64,000 nucleotides of DNA. Origin: Algoriphagus terrigena DSM 22685. GTDB lineage: Bacteria > Bacteroidota > Bacteroidia > Cytophagales > Cyclobacteriaceae. A program made the translations under genes and the position numbers. Below the pieces are notes generated by a model. That model saw only the letters and a list, made by a program, of their open reading frames with translations. It had not been told where the DNA came from and made no database searches. Of this stretch, positions 16,563 to 25,058 are shown in pieces (within the stretch, counting starts at the first letter, position 1; each line of letters opens with the position of its first letter). The stretch covers positions 372,001-436,000 of the forward strand of contig NZ_KE386904.1 in the NCBI RefSeq assembly GCF_000429445.1, given 5' to 3'.

Positions 16563-17657
16563 ATGAAAAAAGTTCTCTTCATAGACCGGGACGGCACGAT
16601 CATCAAGGAGCCGCCGACAGATTATCAAGTAGACAGCTTGGAAAAGCTGGAATTCCTGCCAAAAGCCATCTCAAACCTTCGGAAGATCGCCGAGGAGACG
16701 GACTACGAACTCGTGATGGTGACCAATCAGGACGGTTTGGGTACCGATTCTTTTCCAGAAAAAGACTTCTGGCCAGCGCAGTACAAGATGCTGAAAACCC
16801 TGGAACAGGAAAACATCTTCTTCAAGGCCATCCATGTCGACAAAACTTTCGAGCACGAAAACGCCCCAACCCGCAAGCCAAGAACAGGACTGTTGACCCA
16901 ATATTTCTCTGAAGACTACGACCTGCCAAACTCCTATGTGATCGGCGACCGCGCAACAGATGTACAATTGGCGAAGAATCTCGGCTCCAAAGCGATCTTC
17001 ATCGGCGATGAAAATCCGGATGCGGCACTCTCAACCAAGGACTGGGACGAGATCTATGACTTTCTGAAGATGCCTCCCCGCTCGGCAGAAGTGAGCAGAA
17101 AAACCTCAGAGACGGATATCTACATCAAACTGAATCTGGACGGAAGCGGCAAATGCGACATTTCCACCGGTCTGCATTTCTTCGACCACATGCTCGAGCA
17201 ACTCGGCAAGCACGGCAGCACGGATTTGGAGATCAAAGTAAATGGGGATCTGCACATAGACGAGCACCACACGATCGAGGACACCGCTTTGGCGCTGGGC
17301 GAAGCTTATTTGAAAGCTTTGGGAGACAAAAAAGGAATCTATCGCTATGGATTTCTATTGGCTATGGACGATGCCTTGGCGCAAGTGGCCATTGATTTTG
17401 GCGGAAGACCTTGGCTAGTGTGGGAGGCTGATTTCAAGCGGGAGAAAGTTGGCGATATGCCCACCGAGATGTTTTACCATTTCTTCAAATCCTTCTCAGA
17501 TACCGCCAAGTGCAACCTGAACATCAAAGTGGAAGGCGACAATGAACATCACAAGATCGAAGCAACTTTCAAAGGCTTGGCACGGGCGATCAAGATGGCG
17601 GTGATGCGTGACCCACGCAACATTAACCAGTTGCCGAGCACCAAGGGAGTGCTCTAA
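16563..17657 (+). CDS. hisB: Bifunctional histidinol-phosphatase / imidazoleglycerol-phosphate dehydratase
   Basis: The 364-residue protein joins two enzymes of the pathway. Residues about 1-165 are a HAD phosphatase (FIDRDGT with nucleophile D8 and acid D10; later VIGDRATD) acting on histidinol phosphate. Residues about 170-364 are the imidazoleglycerol-phosphate dehydratase with its metal-binding motifs FFDHMLEQL and DEHHTIEDTALALGEA, and the late EGDNEHHKIEATFKGLARA. This fusion is typical of Gammaproteobacteria and Bacteroidota. It follows hisC by 126 bp and is the last his gene here; hisH, hisA, hisF and hisI are absent from the following 46 kb. Confidence 0.96.
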   Translation: MKKVLFIDRDGTIIKEPPTDYQVDSLEKLEFLPKAISNLRKIAEETDYELVMVTNQDGLGTDSFPEKDFWPAQYKMLKTLEQENIFFKAIHVDKTFEHENAPTRKPRTGLLTQYFSEDYDLPNSYVIGDRATDVQLAKNLGSKAIFIGDENPDAALSTKDWDEIYDFLKMPPRSAEVSRKTSETDIYIKLNLDGSGKCDISTGLHFFDHMLEQLGKHGSTDLEIKVNGDLHIDEHHTIEDTALALGEAYLKALGDKKGIYRYGFLLAMDDALAQVAIDFGGRPWLVWEADFKREKVGDMPTEMFYHFFKSFSDTAKCNLNIKVEGDNEHHKIEATFKGLARAIKMAVMRDPRNINQLPSTKGVL

Positions 17658-17749
17658 ATTTTCGTCAACGGTCGACAGGCGACGGTCCACGGCCGGGCTA
17701 AACTAGTTTTATGATCAGAGTAAAACGAAAAACTCAACCATTAAAATAG

Positions 17750-18112
17750 ATGATGGAAAAAGTAAACCTCAGTCAGAAATTTGAGCTCTTCACCGAGCAT
17801 TGGTCACCAAAGATCGTCGGAGAACTCAACGGCCAACATGTCAAACTGGCCAAGCTCCTGGGTGAGTTTGTCTGGCATAAGCACGACGTGGAAGACGAGC
17901 TATTTTTTGTAGTCAAAGGCGTTCTTCAGATGGAATTTCGAGACAAAACCGTGACAATTAATGAAAATGAATTTCTCATCGTGCCCAGAGGCGTTGAACA
18001 CCGGCCGGTTGCACCGGAGGAAGTGTGGGTGATGCTCTTCGAGCCTGCTTCTACACTGAATACCGGGGATGCAGATTCTGAGTTGAAAAAAGAAAAGCTG
18101 GACCGGATCTAG
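17750..18112 (+). CDS. Small cupin-domain protein
   Basis: The 120-residue protein is a single cupin barrel. Motif 1 is visible as HKHDVEDELFFVVKGVLQME (two His and a Glu as metal ligands) and motif 2 as FLIVPRGVEHRP (fourth-ligand His). There is no signal peptide. Such one-domain cupins can be mannose-6-phosphate-isomerase-like or of unknown role. It starts 92 bp after hisB and is followed by a perfect terminator. It could be read through from the his operon, but no link to histidine synthesis is known. Confidence 0.8.
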   Translation: MMEKVNLSQKFELFTEHWSPKIVGELNGQHVKLAKLLGEFVWHKHDVEDELFFVVKGVLQMEFRDKTVTINENEFLIVPRGVEHRPVAPEEVWVMLFEPASTLNTGDADSELKKEKLDRI

Positions 18113-18130
18113 AACCGGTCCGATTCCGCA

Positions 18131-18161
18131 GCCGTGAGCGCCTTCGCTCACGGCTTTTTTT
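18131..18161 (+). terminator. Rho-independent terminator after the cupin gene
   Basis: GCCGTGAGCG (18131-18140) pairs perfectly with CGCTCACGGC (18145-18154) around a CCTT loop and is followed by seven T residues. This ends the his-cupin transcription unit. Confidence 0.93.
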
Positions 18162-18322
18162 GCAGAAAACAAAAGCTTCGCCTCATATCATCCCTTTCTT
18201 ACCAAATTTTTGAGAAGAATTCCCAACAGACAGAAAATCCTATCGAAGTAATTTTTCAAAATCCGTAACAATTTTTCACTTTTCGCGCTTCTCAATTCGT
18301 TGATATTTTTGTTTATTTAGGT

Positions 18323-19123
18323 ATGAAACGACTTTTAAATATTTCTACGATCATTTCATGCTTATTGCTTCTCCTCTCCTGCACCGCTAACCCAGCCGAG
18401 ATCGAAGCAATGTATAGAAGCGGAAAATACAAACAAGCCATCGCAGCAATCAACCGACGCTTGTATACCCATGTCAAAGAAGTAAAATCCCTCCACCTCA
18501 GGGCCAGGAGCTACGAGGAATTGGGAGACTTCGACAAGGCACTGGACGACTACAATCGGATCATCGATATTGACGCCCGCTATGCTCAGGCGTATGCATC
18601 GGTGGGAAAGATTCTTTTCGAACAGGAATACTATCAGGATGCGGAACTTTACATCCTAAAAGCCGCAAGTCTGGAGCCGGAGGACTTCGAGATCATCTAC
18701 CTGACAGGGCGCAGCCAACTCATGGTGAAAAACTACGAGCGGGCCGAACTTTTCTTCAAGCAGGCCGAAAGCATGAACCCGGAATTTGCCCCTATCTATT
18801 ATTATACAGGAATGGCCCGTGCCAGCCGGGGCGACATCTACGGCGCCGCAGCCTCTTTCAACACTTACCTCAAAAAAGAACCCAACAACCTCGCTGCCAG
18901 ATACAACCGCGGCTTTGCCATGCTAAAGATCGGGTACCTGCCCTGGGCCTTGGAAGACTTCGAGTTTGTGCTCAAAAACCAGCCGGATCACGTGGAAGCG
19001 TTGGCCAGAAAAGGCATCTGCCTCGCGAGGATGGGTAATCCAGAAGGCTGCCAGATGATCCAAGAAGCCGCAAAAAAGGGTAGCGACTACGCACTGAACA
19101 ATATGGAGGAAATCTGTCTGTAA
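18323..19123 (+). CDS. TPR-repeat lipoprotein
   Basis: The 266-residue product opens with a lipoprotein signal (MKRLLNISTIISCLLLLLSC, lipidated Cys at 20). The rest is a series of about six TPR units with the usual spacing, for example LHLRARSYEELGDFDKALDD and the later RYNRGFAMLKIGYLPWALED. It should be membrane-anchored and face the periplasm, probably as a protein-interaction scaffold. A TAnnTTTG-type element (TATTTTTG, 18304-18311) lies only 12 bp before the ATG, which would give a very short leader if used. The partner proteins are unknown. Confidence 0.8.
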   Translation: MKRLLNISTIISCLLLLLSCTANPAEIEAMYRSGKYKQAIAAINRRLYTHVKEVKSLHLRARSYEELGDFDKALDDYNRIIDIDARYAQAYASVGKILFEQEYYQDAELYILKAASLEPEDFEIIYLTGRSQLMVKNYERAELFFKQAESMNPEFAPIYYYTGMARASRGDIYGAAASFNTYLKKEPNNLAARYNRGFAMLKIGYLPWALEDFEFVLKNQPDHVEALARKGICLARMGNPEGCQMIQEAAKKGSDYALNNMEEICL

Positions 19124-19302
19124 GGATCGGTACTCTATCGGTCAAATTCGCTTACGAACGTCCCTGGTTCTCTAAGGCTCTTCTGCCAATGGCGTAAAAA
19201 CCAGCAACTGTTGTCCTCAGCCGGACCGGTCGCCACTCACTTTTTGAAATCTCAAGCGCTTTCCCACAAGCTCTTCATTTTCAACACATTTTTCTATATT
19301 AT

Positions 19303-19341
19303 GGAGAGAATGATCGGCATCTCCTTGCCGATAATTTCTCC
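19303..19341 (+). promoter_or_regulatory. Hairpin in the leader of the DUF6807/dehydrogenase gene
   Basis: ATCGGC (19313-19318) pairs with GCCGAT (19327-19332), and GGAGA (19303-19307) with TCTCC (19337-19341), giving a two-tier stem that ends 23 bp before the ATG. Its role is unknown. Confidence 0.3.
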
Positions 19342-19364
19342 CCAACCCAAAGAACCTAAATCGC

Positions 19365-22300
19365 ATGGCTGTGTACCGCAACTCGATCCTTTTCGGATTT
19401 TTATTCTTTTTGATCTTTCTAAGCTGTAAACCAAAAGCCTCCACCGATGACGGAGCATCTCTGCAACCTACGACCCTGAAACTGGTTCAAGACGAAGCAG
19501 AAGGAACAATCTCCGTGTTGAGAGAAGGAGAAACCGAGCCGATTCTAGTTCAGAATGCGAAGGAGGGCTTTCGTCCATACATCCATCCTCTTCTACCTCC
19601 TGACGGAAAAGGCCTTCTGACCGAATATAGCCCAGGCCACCACAAGCATCAAACCGGGCTTTACTGGGGTCTGACGAGGGTAAATGGTAGGGATTACTTT
19701 CATCATCCCGAGGGAGACTATTGGAGAAAAGTGGCGCTGAACATAGTGGAAGAATCCGGGGAGCAGGTGAAATGGCAGACGATCTATCACCTTTTGGACT
19801 CCTTGGGAAATCCGGTCTTGGAAGAAACCCAAAACTGGACTTTAAGTGAAATAAATGGGGAATATTCCCTGGATCTGGAGTGGAAAGGCGAAGCCAAAAC
19901 TGACGTCACCATCGGCCAATACGACTACGGAAGCCTCTTCTTGAGAATGCCTTGGAAAGAAGGAATCGACGGGGAGATCATCAATGCCGCGCGCCAGAAA
20001 AATGAACAGGCAGAAGGCCAACCTGCAATGTGGATCAATGTCGGGATGACCGTGGAGGGCCGGGAGGATCGGGCCAATGTCGCCATCTTTGACCACCCGG
20101 AAAATCGTGGCTACCCAAATAAATGGCGGGTGGACGGACAGCTGGGGCTAGGCCCTGCATTTACCAAATATGGAGATTGGATAATCGAAAATGGCAAAAC
20201 CGAAACGATCAAACTTCGTCTCTTGGTCTACACCGGTGAATTCAATGATCTGAAGATGAACGAGTCTTGGGGGAAGTTTTCGGGAAAAGAGGGAATGTAC
20301 AACACCACCGAGCTTTGGGGCATCGCTCAGGAAGAAGGCCGAAATGCTAAATTCCTGACCGCCCAGGAGGCGGTCGATGCCATGACCATCAAGCCTGGTT
20401 ACAAAGTGAATGTCTGGGCTGCCGAACCCATGATGACCCAGCCCATGGCCTTTTGCTGGGACGACCGCGGCAGGCTCTGGATTGCGGAAAACAAGGACTA
20501 CGAATCCCGGGGCGACGGTTTTTCCAATTCCGGAGACAGCAGGATTCTGATTTTGGAAGATACCGACGGAGACGGAGCGGCTGATAAACAATCCGTCTTT
20601 ATGGAAGGACTCGCTTTTCCCGCGGCGATTGCAGTAGGATTTGACGGAGTCTTCATTGGTGCACCGCCCAACCTGATCTTTGTTCCGGATAAAAATCAGG
20701 ACGATAAAGCAGACTTGGACGACATCGAAATCCTCCTGACCGGCTGGGGAATCCGCGATCGGCACGAAACACTGAACAGTCTGCACTGGGGTCCTGATGG
20801 CTGGCTGTACGGCTTACAAGGTTTTGCCACTCCTTCCAAGATCCGCAAACCGAAAGGTGAAGAGGCGCGCAAACTCTATTACCACAAAGACCCCTTCCCG
20901 GAAGATCTTCTGGAAAAAGACGGCGTGGACATCAACGGCGGCGTGTGGCGTTATCATCCGGTCAAAGACAGATTCGAAGTTGTAGCCCATGGCTTCAGCA
21001 ATCCCTGGGGAATTGACTACGATTCCAAAGGCCAGCTCTTCATGAGTGCCTGCGTGATCCCGCACTTGTGGCATGTGATCCCGGGTGGAATCTACCACCG
21101 TCAGGGCGGACAGCATTTCAATCCCTATGTCTACGAGGACATCAAAACCATCGCCAATCACAGTCACCGTTCGGCTCACGGCGGGGCGCGGGTGTACCAA
21201 TCCGATGCTTTTCCTGAGGAGGAAAAAGGAAGGATCTTCATGGCCAATATCCACGAGCATGGAGTGCTTTCCGATATTTTGATTTCCAAAGGTTCGGGGT
21301 TTGAGGGAAAACATGGAGATGAATTCATGATGGCCAACAATGCCCAATGGGTGGGTTTCAGCATGGAAATCGGTCCTGATGGAGGCTTATACGCCCTGGA
21401 CTGGCACGATGCGGATATCTGCGGAAAAGAAGTTCTGAATGAGGAAACCGGCCGGATCTTCCGGATTATGCCGGAAAAAACATTAGCCCAAAACTTCCCC
21501 GGTAGGTACACTGATCTCAACAAAATGACCGATGCCCAATTGGTGGCTCTTCAGACCAATCCCTCGGACTGGCATGCCCGCCGAGCGAGAGGAATTCTCC
21601 ATAAACGTGCGGTCAACAAAACGCTAAAGCCGGATACTAATGCCGCATTGAAGAAAATCTTCACCTCAGATAAAAACCCAGATTGGAGACTCCGCGCTAT
21701 GTGGACACTTCATCAGACGGGAGGATTTACGGATAAAGAGCTGCTTGCTTCACTTTCCGACCAGGATCAATATGTTCGCGCTTGGGCCATCCAACTATTT
21801 TGCGAGGACATGAAACCATCGGCGGAAGCTTTGACTAAATTCAAGTCCTTGGCCAAGTCCGACCCCTCCCCTGTGGTCCGCCTCTACCTCGCTGCGGCTT
21901 TGCAGCGGATTCCAACTGCTGACAAATGGGCGATTGCTTCAAGTCTGATCCAGCGTGTGGAGGACGAAAAAGACCACAACCTGCCCAAGATGCTTTGGTA
22001 CGGAATCGAGCCCTGGTTTGCAGAGAGTCCTGACCAGGTCCTCGAACTTGCCCCTACTTCCAAACTCAGCTTTGTCACCCAAAATATAGCCCGACGGACC
22101 GTGGACGGGAATCAGGTCGAAAAACTCGTGGCCCTGATCGGCAAGGACGGTTCGAATACCGAACTTCTCATGGCGGGAATGCTGAGTGGAATGGAGGGTC
22201 GGACCGATCTGAAAACCCCGGCCAACTGGAAAGCTGTGGCGGAAAAATTCCAAAAATCCGGCGGGAAAAAACAAACTCTGGCCATGGAAATCTCAGGCCT

Positions 22301-23201
22301 CTTCGGAGATACCGAAGCTACCCAACGGGCTTTTGCAACGCTGAAAAACAAAAGTCTGCCGATGGACCAGCGCAAGAAAGCCCTGCAAACTCTTACCGCC
22401 CAGCAGCAAAAAGGATTGCAGTCCGAAATTCCGGTACTGCTTCAGGAACCTGCCATGCGGAAGGATGCCATCCGGTCCATAGCCGCCTTTGACAATGAGT
22501 CTCTGGGTAAGTTGCTGCTGGAAAGCTATTCCAAATTTTCTCCCGAGGAAAAACTCGAAGCCATGCAGACTCTCTCCTCCAGAGCCCGGTATGGCAACAT
22601 GCTGACTCAGGAGATCAAAACCAAAAAAATCGCCAAATCGGAGGTTCCGGCAAGCGTGGCCCGCCAACTCCTCCGGGTGGTGGGAAGCGGATTCATCGAA
22701 GTTTGGGGACCGATCGAGTCAGTTCCGAGCAACCAAGCTGCCTATGACAAATACCGCGCGATGCTTAAGCCTGAAGCCTTGGCTTCCGCCAACCTCCAAA
22801 CCGGAAAAACGGTCTTTACCCAAACCTGCGGAAGTTGCCACAAGATGTACGGAGAAGGGGGAATCATCGGCCCGGACCTTACCGGTTCCAACCGGACCGA
22901 TCCGGAGTATATCCTGATGAATGTGCTCGAACCCACAGCTGAGATCCAGGATGACTACAAGATGGTCGTGATCAACACCCGGGACGGAAGGACTTACTCC
23001 GGAAATATTATCTCAGAAAACGAGCGCCAAGTCACCCTTCGGATTGTGGGACAGGATCAGGTGCTGATCAACAAATCGGGTATCTTATCCCGAGAAGTGA
23101 CCGACGTATCCATGATGCCTTCCGGCCTGTTTGAAAACCTGAGCCAAGAGGAAATTGTGAATCTGATGGGGTATCTGAAGACGAATAAGCGGGTGGAATA
23201 A
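19365..23201 (+). CDS. Multidomain lipoprotein: DUF6807, PVC-type dehydrogenase propeller, HEAT-like repeats, cytochrome c
   Basis: This 1278-residue lipoprotein begins with MAVYRNSILFGFLFFLIFLSC (lipid Cys at 21). Residues about 35-310 match the DUF6807 (PmoA-like) family, including YIHPLLPPDGKGLLTEYSPG and GHHKHQTGLYWG. About 330-720 is a sugar-dehydrogenase-like beta-propeller of the Pirellula/Verrucomicrobium type (GYKVNVWAAEPMMTQPMAF at its start). About 730-1120 is helical and HEAT-like. The C-terminal haem domain carries CGSCH at 1155-1159 and the tail DPEYILMNVLEPTAEIQDDY typical of the putative haem-binding family TIGR02603. It probably oxidises a sugar-type substrate in the periplasm and passes electrons to its own haem. 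The substrate is unknown. The N-terminal DUF6807 fusion is noteworthy. Confidence 0.85.
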   Translation: MAVYRNSILFGFLFFLIFLSCKPKASTDDGASLQPTTLKLVQDEAEGTISVLREGETEPILVQNAKEGFRPYIHPLLPPDGKGLLTEYSPGHHKHQTGLYWGLTRVNGRDYFHHPEGDYWRKVALNIVEESGEQVKWQTIYHLLDSLGNPVLEETQNWTLSEINGEYSLDLEWKGEAKTDVTIGQYDYGSLFLRMPWKEGIDGEIINAARQKNEQAEGQPAMWINVGMTVEGREDRANVAIFDHPENRGYPNKWRVDGQLGLGPAFTKYGDWIIENGKTETIKLRLLVYTGEFNDLKMNESWGKFSGKEGMYNTTELWGIAQEEGRNAKFLTAQEAVDAMTIKPGYKVNVWAAEPMMTQPMAFCWDDRGRLWIAENKDYESRGDGFSNSGDSRILILEDTDGDGAADKQSVFMEGLAFPAAIAVGFDGVFIGAPPNLIFVPDKNQDDKADLDDIEILLTGWGIRDRHETLNSLHWGPDGWLYGLQGFATPSKIRKPKGEEARKLYYHKDPFPEDLLEKDGVDINGGVWRYHPVKDRFEVVAHGFSNPWGIDYDSKGQLFMSACVIPHLWHVIPGGIYHRQGGQHFNPYVYEDIKTIANHSHRSAHGGARVYQSDAFPEEEKGRIFMANIHEHGVLSDILISKGSGFEGKHGDEFMMANNAQWVGFSMEIGPDGGLYALDWHDADICGKEVLNEETGRIFRIMPEKTLAQNFPGRYTDLNKMTDAQLVALQTNPSDWHARRARGILHKRAVNKTLKPDTNAALKKIFTSDKNPDWRLRAMWTLHQTGGFTDKELLASLSDQDQYVRAWAIQLFCEDMKPSAEALTKFKSLAKSDPSPVVRLYLAAALQRIPTADKWAIASSLIQRVEDEKDHNLPKMLWYGIEPWFAESPDQVLELAPTSKLSFVTQNIARRTVDGNQVEKLVALIGKDGSNTELLMAGMLSGMEGRTDLKTPANWKAVAEKFQKSGGKKQTLAMEISGLFGDTEATQRAFATLKNKSLPMDQRKKALQTLTAQQQKGLQSEIPVLLQEPAMRKDAIRSIAAFDNESLGKLLLESYSKFSPEEKLEAMQTLSSRARYGNMLTQEIKTKKIAKSEVPASVARQLLRVVGSGFIEVWGPIESVPSNQAAYDKYRAMLKPEALASANLQTGKTVFTQTCGSCHKMYGEGGIIGPDLTGSNRTDPEYILMNVLEPTAEIQDDYKMVVINTRDGRTYSGNIISENERQVTLRIVGQDQVLINKSGILSREVTDVSMMPSGLFENLSQEEIVNLMGYLKTNKRVE

Positions 23202-23221
23202 ACGGGTTGGAATAGATAAGT

Positions 23222-23430
23222 TCGACACCCTTCGGGGTCGTTGAGAGTCTTTCGTTGTTATTTTCCATGGGTTGCACCCATCGCTATTGAGAAGTTTGAC
23301 CCCTGCCAGGGTCGAATGTCTATCCTATTGAATTCAGCTATGACCACGAAGTGGTCGAACCTTTCAATAGCCCTAGGTGCAACCTAGGGGATAAGGAAAT
23401 CGCAAATGAGTCCCAACCCTGAAAGGGTTG
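23222..23430. repeat. Array of six short palindromes between convergent genes
   Basis: Six hairpins follow each other in about 210 bp: 23223-23240 (imperfect, cgac...gtcg with TTCG loop), 23267-23281 (ATGGGT-TGC-ACCCAT), 23298-23313 (GACCC...GGGTC), 23342-23356 (GACCAC-GAA-GTGGTC), 23371-23389 (CCCTAGGT-GCA-ACCTAGGG) and 23414-23430 (CAACCCT-GAA-AGGGTTG). Most have a 3-nt loop and stem words such as GGTTG, GGGTC and GTGGTC. They lie between two convergent genes, so they may act as transcription stops, but their number and regularity suggest a dispersed intergenic repeat family. Confidence 0.8.
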
Positions 23431-23480
23431 AACTAACAACGACTGTAAACCGTGGTCAGACGACCGCTGACCAAAATTAA

Positions 23481-24752
23481 TCACCCCTTCAACCACCGAT
23501 CAAACCACGAAAAAGCCTCCTCCTGCATCGCCTTGTCAAACTTATGCGGGCCGGGATGGAAGGTGCATTTGTATCGGTCAGAGGCATTGGCTTTGGCATA
23601 GACTTCTTTGAGTATTTGATCTGCCTTTTCCATCTCGGACAGCGTAAACAATTGGTCTTCAATATCATTCAAAACCAACGTTGGTAAAGGTGCTCTCAAA
23701 CCCAGAATTTCTGAAAAATCCAGTTCCTGAGGCAGGATCGGCACATACGTCATCCAGGTATGGGTGTAGGATTTGTACAGGAGCAGATCAGCCCAAGTGG
23801 TCATAAACCCGACGGCAACCGCACAGGAAATCCTTGGATCCATTCCTCCCAACATGACGGTTCGCAGTCCTCCTCCTGAAAGTCCGGCGCATCCCAGTTT
23901 GCTGGAATCCACATCCTCCCTTGCTGCCAAGACGCTCAGCGCCATCTGATCCTCAGCCAGAAAAACCGCCGGCCAACTCGTGCCTGCGCAAAACAGGGAC
24001 TTGGCCAAAATATGTTCGTGCTCGGAAGCCCAGGAATTATAGGCATCGATCTGCTCCTCGGTTTCCAAGCTGAAATCCGTGATACCCTTCCTTATTTTCT
24101 CCGGCACATCCTCTAACAAAACCCTCCTGCTGCCAAAAGCAAATGCATCGTGAACCATCACCACATAGCCCTGCTTGGCTGCCTCATTGGCCCAGGCCCG
24201 ACCTTCGTAATAGGTAGAATGATGCTCCTGAACATATGACGGAATCTCGGCTTTGGTCCTGCTGATTTTATCCAAACCCAGAAATTTATTACCTCCGTGG
24301 CAATGTAAACCCAAGATTCCCGGAAGCTTTCCTGAGGCATTTTCCGGTTTCAAGATCACCGCTTTGGTAGGATTTCCACTGGGCAATTGGTAAGATATTT
24401 CTTCAAAAACCACTCCCTCGTAGGTTCCGGTTCGGTGAATCGTCACTTGGGGAATCGCTCCTAAATCCACCGCTCCCATCCGCTCAGCCACCAGTTTTCT
24501 GGTACTTTCCCGCCAGGAATCCAAGTTGGTAGTTGCCGGATTCCGGTAGGATTGAGAGGGCAGTTTTTCCAGGTTTAAGCTTTTGGCCCAGGGACCATAG
24601 GCCCCTATCAGATTCAATTCTTGATTTGGGTTCACAGGCAGGATTGGGTTAATCGGTTGGGGATTCGCATGAAGGTCCAGGAGATTTCCACTCATGACTC
24701 CAAAGCCAGCAAGACTGGACTTTTTCAGAAAATCTCTTCGGTTGTTTCGCAT
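23481..24752 (-). CDS. Exported alpha/beta hydrolase (acetyl-xylan-esterase/dienelactone-hydrolase-like)
   Basis: The 423-residue protein starts with a Tat-like signal (MRNNRRDFLKKSSLAGFGV). The hydrolase domain carries the nucleophile elbow GCAGLSGGGLRTVM with Ser292; a likely acid Asp lies in LVLNDIEDQLF and the His in FHPGPHKFD. The family (AXE1/abhydrolase_7-like) contains esterases acting on acetylated polysaccharides and other esters. It is in the minus-strand cluster of DUF1553/DUF1501 genes but separated from them by 306 bp with a terminator-like hairpin, so it probably has its own promoter. A role in de-esterifying the same carbohydrate is an inference. Confidence 0.8.
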   Translation of the reverse strand: MRNNRRDFLKKSSLAGFGVMSGNLLDLHANPQPINPILPVNPNQELNLIGAYGPWAKSLNLEKLPSQSYRNPATTNLDSWRESTRKLVAERMGAVDLGAIPQVTIHRTGTYEGVVFEEISYQLPSGNPTKAVILKPENASGKLPGILGLHCHGGNKFLGLDKISRTKAEIPSYVQEHHSTYYEGRAWANEAAKQGYVVMVHDAFAFGSRRVLLEDVPEKIRKGITDFSLETEEQIDAYNSWASEHEHILAKSLFCAGTSWPAVFLAEDQMALSVLAAREDVDSSKLGCAGLSGGGLRTVMLGGMDPRISCAVAVGFMTTWADLLLYKSYTHTWMTYVPILPQELDFSEILGLRAPLPTLVLNDIEDQLFTLSEMEKADQILKEVYAKANASDRYKCTFHPGPHKFDKAMQEEAFSWFDRWLKG

Positions 24753-24831
24753 CAGCGATTGGATATTACTGGAATAAGATAAGGAAACACCACGAATATC
24801 AGAAGCTTCTGGAGAAGCTGGACAACGGGCA

Positions 24832-24851
24832 AAAAAAGCTTTGGCTTTTTT
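24832..24851. terminator. Bidirectional terminator hairpin
   Basis: AAAAAAGC (24832-24839) and GCTTTTTT (24844-24851) pair around a TTTG loop. On the minus strand it lies downstream of the DUF1553-DUF1501-DUF2231 operon and upstream of the esterase gene. The remainder of the 306-bp gap (24753-25058) shows nothing I can support as a gene. Confidence 0.65.
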
Positions 24852-25058
24852 CTCAGCGCTCTCAAAAAACGTAAGAACCTGAAATAAGGATTGAGGTCAG
24901 TCATACGACGGGAAGAGCCAATATCAATCTCTCTTTTTTCTCTGTGGTGTTTTTTTTTGCAGTTAATGGGTTCACTTGAATTGCTCTCCAATCGTGCCAT
25001 TTTAGTCGAAAGAAAGCATCTGAATGGTCCAGCTTCTGGAATCAGGACAGCGGGCCAG

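Noticed and set aside
18304..18311. TATTTTTG as the promoter of the TPR lipoprotein gene
   Set aside because: It fits the -7 consensus, but it is only 12 bp before the ATG and no -33 partner is found; reported only as a remark in the gene entry.
20148..21347. Minus-strand open frames of about 180-210 codons opposite the DUF6807/dehydrogenase gene
   Set aside because: Antisense shadow of a well-supported gene; no recognisable domain or start signal.
23222..23430. Palindrome array considered as a CRISPR array
   Set aside because: The units differ in sequence and spacing, there is no constant direct repeat with unique spacers, and no cas gene is present.
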